DNA of 21,769 bases from NCBI GenBank assembly GCA_017414725.1, contig JAFQKZ010000021.1, positions 1 through 21,769 of the forward strand, given 5' to 3'. The notes below the pieces were generated by a model. It ran no database searches. It saw only the letters and a list, made by a program, of their open reading frames with translations, and had not been told where the DNA came from. The stretch comes from Clostridia bacterium. Lineage in GTDB: Bacteria; Bacillota; Clostridia; Oscillospirales; Acutalibacteraceae. Each line of letters begins with the position of its first letter. Positions within the stretch are counted from its first letter, which is position 1. The translations under genes and the position numbers were made by a program. This document shows positions 18,923 to 21,769 of the stretch, piece after piece.

Positions 18923-19351
18923 TTATATTTCTCTTCCAGCAGTTACCGGGACATTTGAAATGTTTGCTGTCATAGACTGAGGCTCTAACTGCTGAGACAT
19001 AAGTTCCTGTTGTAATCTTTTCTGTTCAGCACGTTGTTTAATGCGAGCAATAACTTCGTCGACATCTTCGCCATTAACTTTTGCGTTATTAATTTCTTCG
19101 AAACATGCACTGCAATAAACCGGTCTATCTCCTGATGGCTCAAAAGGAACAGTGGCTGTTTCAGAACAAGCATCGCAGACAGTTGTAAACATCTGACGTT
19201 TGTAATCGACGGCTTTTCTGGCATCACGGCATGCTTTGCATCTTTTTGGTTCGTTTTCAAAACCTTGCTCAGCATAAAATTCTTGCTCGCCCGCAGTAAA
19301 AATAAATTCTGAACCGCAGTCCTTGCAAATTAAAGTTTTATCCTCGTACAT
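18923..19351 (-). CDS. tandem zinc-ribbon domain protein
   Basis: This 142-residue protein carries two Cys4 zinc ribbons. The first has Cys9, Cys12, Cys38 and Cys41 around FTAGEQEFYAEQGFENEP, the 'probable zinc-ribbon' family widespread in Clostridia. The second has Cys59, Cys62, Cys80 and Cys83 in a CxxC...CSACF unit. The C-terminal third is a charged helix (about 98-120) and a Gln-rich tail. Function is unknown; two ribbons plus a helical tail suggest nucleic-acid or protein binding, which is inference. AGGT at 19361-19364 on the - strand lies nine bases before ATG 19351. It is probably driven by the consensus promoter at 19539-19567, so its mRNA would begin with the tRNA-like sequence. Confidence 0.85.
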   Translation of the reverse strand: MYEDKTLICKDCGSEFIFTAGEQEFYAEQGFENEPKRCKACRDARKAVDYKRQMFTTVCDACSETATVPFEPSGDRPVYCSACFEEINNAKVNGEDVDEVIARIKQRAEQKRLQQELMSQQLEPQSMTANISNVPVTAGREI

Positions 19352-19394
19352 TGAGAAAATACCTCGCTTTATATTATGAAAAAATTTGGATTTC

Positions 19395-19464
19395 TGCCCT
19401 AGGACGGGTTCGCACCGACACCTCTGAAAATCTACAACGCTCTACTATACTAAGCTACTCGGGC
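19395..19464 (-). tRNA. degenerate tRNA-like sequence (possible tRNA pseudogene), anticodon unclear
   Basis: On the - strand a 70-nt stretch resembles a tRNA. The ends GCCCGAG and CTAGGGC pair with one mismatch, followed by a discriminator A and no CCA. U8-A9 precedes a complete D stem (GCTT/GAGC), and a T-loop-like TGCGAAC sits between GTCGG and CCGTC (one mismatch). The D loop lacks the GG pair, the anticodon stem (TTGTA against AGAGG) does not pair, and the variable region is almost absent. It is therefore either a decayed tRNA gene or a tRNA-like leader. No anticodon can be assigned honestly. It sits between a consensus promoter and the zinc-ribbon gene. Confidence 0.4.
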
Positions 19465-19538
19465 ATCTAAAAATTAAACAAATTATTTAGGTTTTCATGC
19501 GATTTATATACATATTCGCTACTGCGTTTGTACTTAGA

Positions 19539-19567
19539 ATTATATATATATCGGAAAGACATGTCAA
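19539..19567 (-). promoter_or_regulatory. perfect sigma-A promoter for tRNA-like element and zinc-ribbon gene
   Basis: On the - strand TTGACA (19567-19562) and TATAAT (19544-19539) are both perfect and 17 bases apart. Predicted transcription start is near 19532, about 68 nt before the tRNA-like sequence and 180 nt before the zinc-ribbon start codon. Confidence 0.75.
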
Positions 19568-19617
19568 TATTTTTTATCAATTTTTATCATAAATTGTTAA
19601 ATATTTATAAGTGGGGG

Positions 19618-19638
19618 GCGTATTCCCGAGGGATACGC
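19618..19638. other. stable hairpin in the gap after the DUF11 gene
   Basis: GCGTATTCC (19618-19626) and GGGATACGC (19630-19638) form a nine-pair stem (one G-T) with a three-base loop, in an otherwise very AT-rich region and next to a run of six G. Neither strand has a T tract immediately after it, so it is not a standard terminator. It lies downstream of the - strand DUF11 gene and upstream of the zinc-ribbon promoter. It may protect the 3' end of the DUF11 transcript, or bind a protein. The remainder of 19568-19766 shows nothing else. Confidence 0.45.
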
Positions 19639-19766
19639 TTGTACATTTTTACTATATATATTTCAAAAGTTGAATATTTTTGTCATAATTAACACAGAAA
19701 TTTAACAATCGACTTTTTTATATATTTTTCGATATTTTTTGTGTATATTAACGAATTTTGGATATC

Positions 19767-20648
19767 TTAATATTTTAGTATTTTTCCGGTCACCGAAATA
19801 TTTGTAATGCCGGGTTCAACGCTAATTATCCCGGAATTATCTTGTGTAAATTTTGCGGGCGGAACAGTAATATTTAAATTCGAGGTTTCGGCAGGAATCA
19901 CAAGCATCCCGTTAATATACGAAAAATCATTTTTTATTAATTGGCTGGAATTAATATATATGTTTATGTTTTGGGGTTCGGGCATAAATTTATCGCTTAA
20001 AATCACGTTTTTAGCTTCTATATTTCCGTAATTATATAAGCTAAAATTATAAGTTACTTGTTCGCCTGGAATAATAGTGTTTGGCGTCATGTTTTTGACA
20101 ATACTTAAATCCGCATGTTCTTTAACAGTAATATCAGTGGAAGTGCTCAAATTTTTTGTTAAAATATTTGATTCCAGGGTTGTAATACTCGTTATTTTTG
20201 ATTTTGTATCAAGCGGTGCATATTCGTTAGTCGAAATCCGGTATATAATGTTAATATTGGATTTAGCAGGTATATTATTGATGTTAAAAATAAGTTTATC
20301 TGTATTAATTATAGGTTCTATTTGGGAACTAAAATTACCTCCTGTATATAGAAAAGATGGACCTACATAATTAAGAGGTGTCAATTTTTTATCAAAAAAA
20401 CCTTGATTAAACACATAAGTACCAAGATTATCGATAATTTTAAGATCTCTTATCATGTCTGTATTATTATTATTGACAGTAATTATTGAAATTATTTCAC
20501 TATTTTCGTTATAAGTTTTGTCCAGTGTAATTTTAGATATATTTATGATTTCTTCGAGCGTACTGGTTGTCATATTTGAAGACGCGTAGCCTTTTTCCGA
20601 GCCATACTCAAAAGTCAAAGAAGCAGTATTATAAATCTGAGGCAACAT
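19767..20648 (-). CDS. DUF11 repeat-domain protein
   Basis: The 293-residue protein contains a DUF11-type (conserved surface-repeat) module at about 180-225: ADLSIVKNMTPNTIIPGEQV followed by a YNFSLYNYGN block and NVILSDKF. A degenerate earlier copy lies at about 32-82 (INISKITLDKTYNENSEIIS). These are beta-sandwich units found in bacterial surface and envelope proteins. There is no N-terminal signal peptide, transmembrane segment or sorting motif. The protein begins MLPQIYNTASLTFEYG, a start I have seen in clostridial DUF11 proteins that also lack an export signal. Composition is rich in Asn, Ile, Ser and Thr, with no Cys. AGGAG on the - strand lies eight bases before ATG 20648. A TATAAT (20693-20688) upstream has only a poor -35. 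It is divergent from the secreted-protein gene. Function is unknown. Confidence 0.75.
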   Translation of the reverse strand: MLPQIYNTASLTFEYGSEKGYASSNMTTSTLEEIINISKITLDKTYNENSEIISIITVNNNNTDMIRDLKIIDNLGTYVFNQGFFDKKLTPLNYVGPSFLYTGGNFSSQIEPIINTDKLIFNINNIPAKSNINIIYRISTNEYAPLDTKSKITSITTLESNILTKNLSTSTDITVKEHADLSIVKNMTPNTIIPGEQVTYNFSLYNYGNIEAKNVILSDKFMPEPQNINIYINSSQLIKNDFSYINGMLVIPAETSNLNITVPPAKFTQDNSGIISVEPGITNISVTGKILKY

Positions 20649-20831
20649 TTAATTATCTCCTGTTTTTATCAAAATATTTTTATATTTATTATATTCGTGA
20701 GATAGATAATATGCGAAAAAAAGAGTAATATACAGTGAGTTGAAAACACAAAAGATAAAGAAAAGTTAAAAAGAAAGATAGAGAAAAATATAAGCAAGTT
20801 TTTTGCAAAAATAACAAACTTTATAAGAAAA
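20649..20831. other. intergenic, purine-rich on the + strand, no gene
   Basis: This part of the gap between the DUF11 gene and the secreted-protein gene is A/G-rich on the + strand. It contains no reading frame with a ribosome-binding site. It holds the possible DUF11 -10 element at 20688-20693 (- strand) and ends at the first copy of the 46-bp repeat. Confidence 0.4.
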
Positions 20832-20877
20832 GATATATATCACGAAACTGGCGAGGTTTTTTATTATGGAGATAAAA
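20832..20877 (+). repeat. 46-bp exact direct repeat, copy 1
   Basis: These 46 bases are identical to 21577-21622. The unit starts GATATATATCACG, includes the ribosome-binding site GGCGAGG and ends in ATGGAGATAAAA. It therefore covers the leader and first codons of the mazF-type gene. Weaker similarity continues after it (GATATTTT-TAC in both). Copy 1 lacks the 5' arm that makes copy 2 a hairpin. Confidence 0.95.
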
Positions 20878-20937
20878 GACATAGATATTTTGTACAAATT
20901 CACGCAAAATTTTCAAAAAACTTTTAATTACATATAG
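20866..20937 (+). pseudogene. decayed 5' end of a mazF/ndoA-like gene
   Basis: From ATG 20866 a 23-codon frame starts MEIKDIDILY, against [10 protein letters not shown] in the intact gene at 21611, and then diverges completely (KFTQNFQKTF...) to TAG 20935-20937. It shares the ribosome-binding site and spacing with the real gene because both lie in the 46-bp repeat. It is best read as the remnant left by a local duplication or insertion at the mazF start. A functional short peptide is unlikely but cannot be ruled out. Confidence 0.6.
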
Positions 20938-21001
20938 CTATACAATAAATTTGTATATGGTATGATTATCGTAATAAATATTTTTTATGGAGGGGTTTTT
21001 G

Positions 21002-21511
21002 ATGAATTTCAAAAAACTCAAAAAATCTTTAGTGGCGGTTGTTTTTGCATTAAGTTTTTGTTTTAGCGGTGTGGTTAATGTAATTAGTGCGTTGGAGGAT
21101 CGATATTACGCTCTTATAGCAAATCAACTTGTTGGTAATCAAGCTGCTTTAGCTAATTTACAATTGATTCGAGCTTGGCATGATAGACATCCGTTAGATA
21201 ATCCTGCTCACGCAAAAGATTTTGTAGTTGGGAAAATACAGAGTAGATTTCAAACTTTTGCAGACGAAAATCAACTACCAGAATGCGATTGGAAGTCATG
21301 GAATCATGACCTAGAAGCTTTGGGGAAAACTTTGATTTTTGCTGTTGAGCCAGATACAAATACCCAATATAATTTTGTCGGAGAAATGGTTTCTCTTTGT
21401 ACAAAATTAAGTACCCAGCGAATTTTGGACTGTATCAATAATTGGGACGAAGAAATATCTTGGATTGGACGCATTTCGGGTGACGCTACATTAACGACCG
21501 CCGATTTATAA
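21002..21511 (+). CDS. small secreted protein of unknown family
   Basis: I do not recognise this 169-residue protein. Residues 1-30 form a signal peptide: a basic start (NFKKLKK), a hydrophobic core (SLVAVVFALSFCFSGVV) and a likely cleavage after VISA. The mature part of about 139 residues is mixed helical, rich in Asn, Trp, Asp and Leu, with three Cys (95, 133, 144) and no membrane segment or cell-wall sorting motif. ATG 21002 is chosen over ATG 20987, because GGAGGGG at 20989-20995 is a strong ribosome-binding site six bases ahead of it. The upstream promoter is weak (TTGTAT at 20951-20956 is the best -35 guess). The gene is bracketed by the 46-bp repeat and ends in the terminator-like hairpin before mazF. 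Confidence 0.75.
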   Translation: MNFKKLKKSLVAVVFALSFCFSGVVNVISALEDRYYALIANQLVGNQAALANLQLIRAWHDRHPLDNPAHAKDFVVGKIQSRFQTFADENQLPECDWKSWNHDLEALGKTLIFAVEPDTNTQYNFVGEMVSLCTKLSTQRILDCINNWDEEISWIGRISGDATLTTADL

Positions 21512-21558
21512 TTCAACAAAATTAGTATTTAAAATTTTAAACTTGTTTAAAAACTAAA

Positions 21559-21607
21559 AATCTTGCCAAGAATAGTGATATATATCACGAAACTGGCGAG
21601 GTTTTTT
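21559..21607 (+). terminator. terminator-like hairpin overlapping the mazF ribosome-binding site
   Basis: AATCTTGCCA (21559-21568) pairs with TGGCGAGGTT (21594-21603), ten pairs with two G-T, followed by the T6 tract 21602-21607. The loop contains its own palindrome, GTGATATATATCAC (21575-21588). It lies 47 bases after the secreted-protein stop, as expected for its terminator. The 3' arm holds the GGCGAGG that serves as the mazF ribosome-binding site, and ATG 21611 is only three bases after the T tract. Confidence 0.65.
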
Positions 21608-21622
21608 ATTATGGAGATAAAA
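21577..21622 (+). repeat. 46-bp exact direct repeat, copy 2
   Basis: This is identical to 20832-20877 and 745 bases away from it. Here the unit is in its functional setting: it provides half of the terminator-like hairpin, the ribosome-binding site and the first four codons of the intact mazF-type gene. Confidence 0.95.
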
Positions 21623-21769
21623 CGCGGAGATATTTTTTACGCAGATTTAAGTCCGGTGGTGGGCTCGGAGCAGGGCGGGGTGAGGCCTGTATTGATAGTG
21701 CAAAATGACCTAGGGAATAAACATAGTCCGACGGTTATAGCGGCGGCGATAACGAGTCAAGATACTAAG
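21611..21769 (+). CDS. ndoA: MazF/PemK-family endoribonuclease toxin (NdoA-like), 3' end outside window
   Basis: MazF-type toxins cut mRNA at short sequence motifs and are normally held by an antitoxin. The visible 53 residues start [20 protein letters not shown], then [13 protein letters not shown] and the [10 protein letters not shown] stretch. This is the conserved N-terminal half of the family, closest to the chromosomal NdoA/EndoA type of Firmicutes. The frame is open to the window edge, so completeness is unknown. No antitoxin gene lies immediately upstream; the neighbour is the secreted-protein gene, and in many Clostridia the antitoxin is absent or not adjacent. The ribosome-binding site is buried in a terminator-like hairpin, so readthrough or refolding may be needed for expression. 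Confidence 0.88.
   Translation, partial: MEIKRGDIFYADLSPVVGSEQGGVRPVLIVQNDLGNKHSPTVIAAAITSQDTK

Noticed and set aside
19618..19638. Hairpin as the terminator of the DUF11 gene
   Set aside because: No T tract follows on the - strand, so it is kept only as an unexplained hairpin.
20077..20370. 97-codon frame on the + strand inside the DUF11 gene
   Set aside because: Antisense to a gene with good ribosome-binding site and domain match; no supporting signal of its own.
1..21769. CRISPR arrays, rRNA genes or prophage structural genes
   Set aside because: No regularly spaced repeats, no rRNA-like sequence and no phage structural or integrase genes were seen.

Overview
This AT-rich window looks like a chromosomal segment of a low-GC Firmicute, most likely class Clostridia. 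The evidence is the Gram-positive housekeeping gene set (rbgA, rnhB, yraN, tig, clpP, clpX, lon, engB, valS, secA and an ndoA/MazF-type gene), the strong purine-rich ribosome-binding sites, GTG/TTG starts, and near-consensus sigma-A promoters. Species cannot be assigned from the sequence alone.

Left edge (1-3170): the 3' end of a broken IS1-like transposase gene, then dprA (DNA uptake/recombination), then a RhuM-family gene behind its own near-perfect promoter. RhuM looks like an accessory insertion, because dprA usually lies close to the rbgA/rnhB/yraN block.

Core run (3289-15992), all on the + strand with short gaps: rbgA (50S assembly GTPase), rnhB, yraN, an M19 dipeptidase, a calcineurin-like phosphoesterase, then tig-clpP-clpX-lon (folding on the ribosome plus two ATP-dependent proteases), engB (second ribosome-assembly GTPase) and valS. 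This is a translation and protein-quality-control operon or set of overlapping operons, closed by a probable terminator at 16103-16126. secA follows with its own promoter and a hairpin terminator that should work in both directions.

Right part (18900-21769): on the - strand a two-zinc-ribbon protein gene, preceded by a 70-nt degenerate tRNA-like sequence and a perfect TTGACA-17-TATAAT promoter. Further right is a - strand DUF11-repeat protein without a signal peptide. Then comes a + strand gene for a small secreted protein of unknown family. It lies between two copies of a 46-bp exact direct repeat. The repeat covers the leader and first codons of the ndoA/mazF gene that begins at 21611 and runs off the window. 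The first copy carries a decayed 23-codon mazF start. The second copy is also the 3' arm of a terminator-like hairpin that contains the mazF ribosome-binding site. I see no CRISPR array and no rRNA. The most unusual structures are this repeat/terminator/mazF arrangement and the tRNA-like leader.
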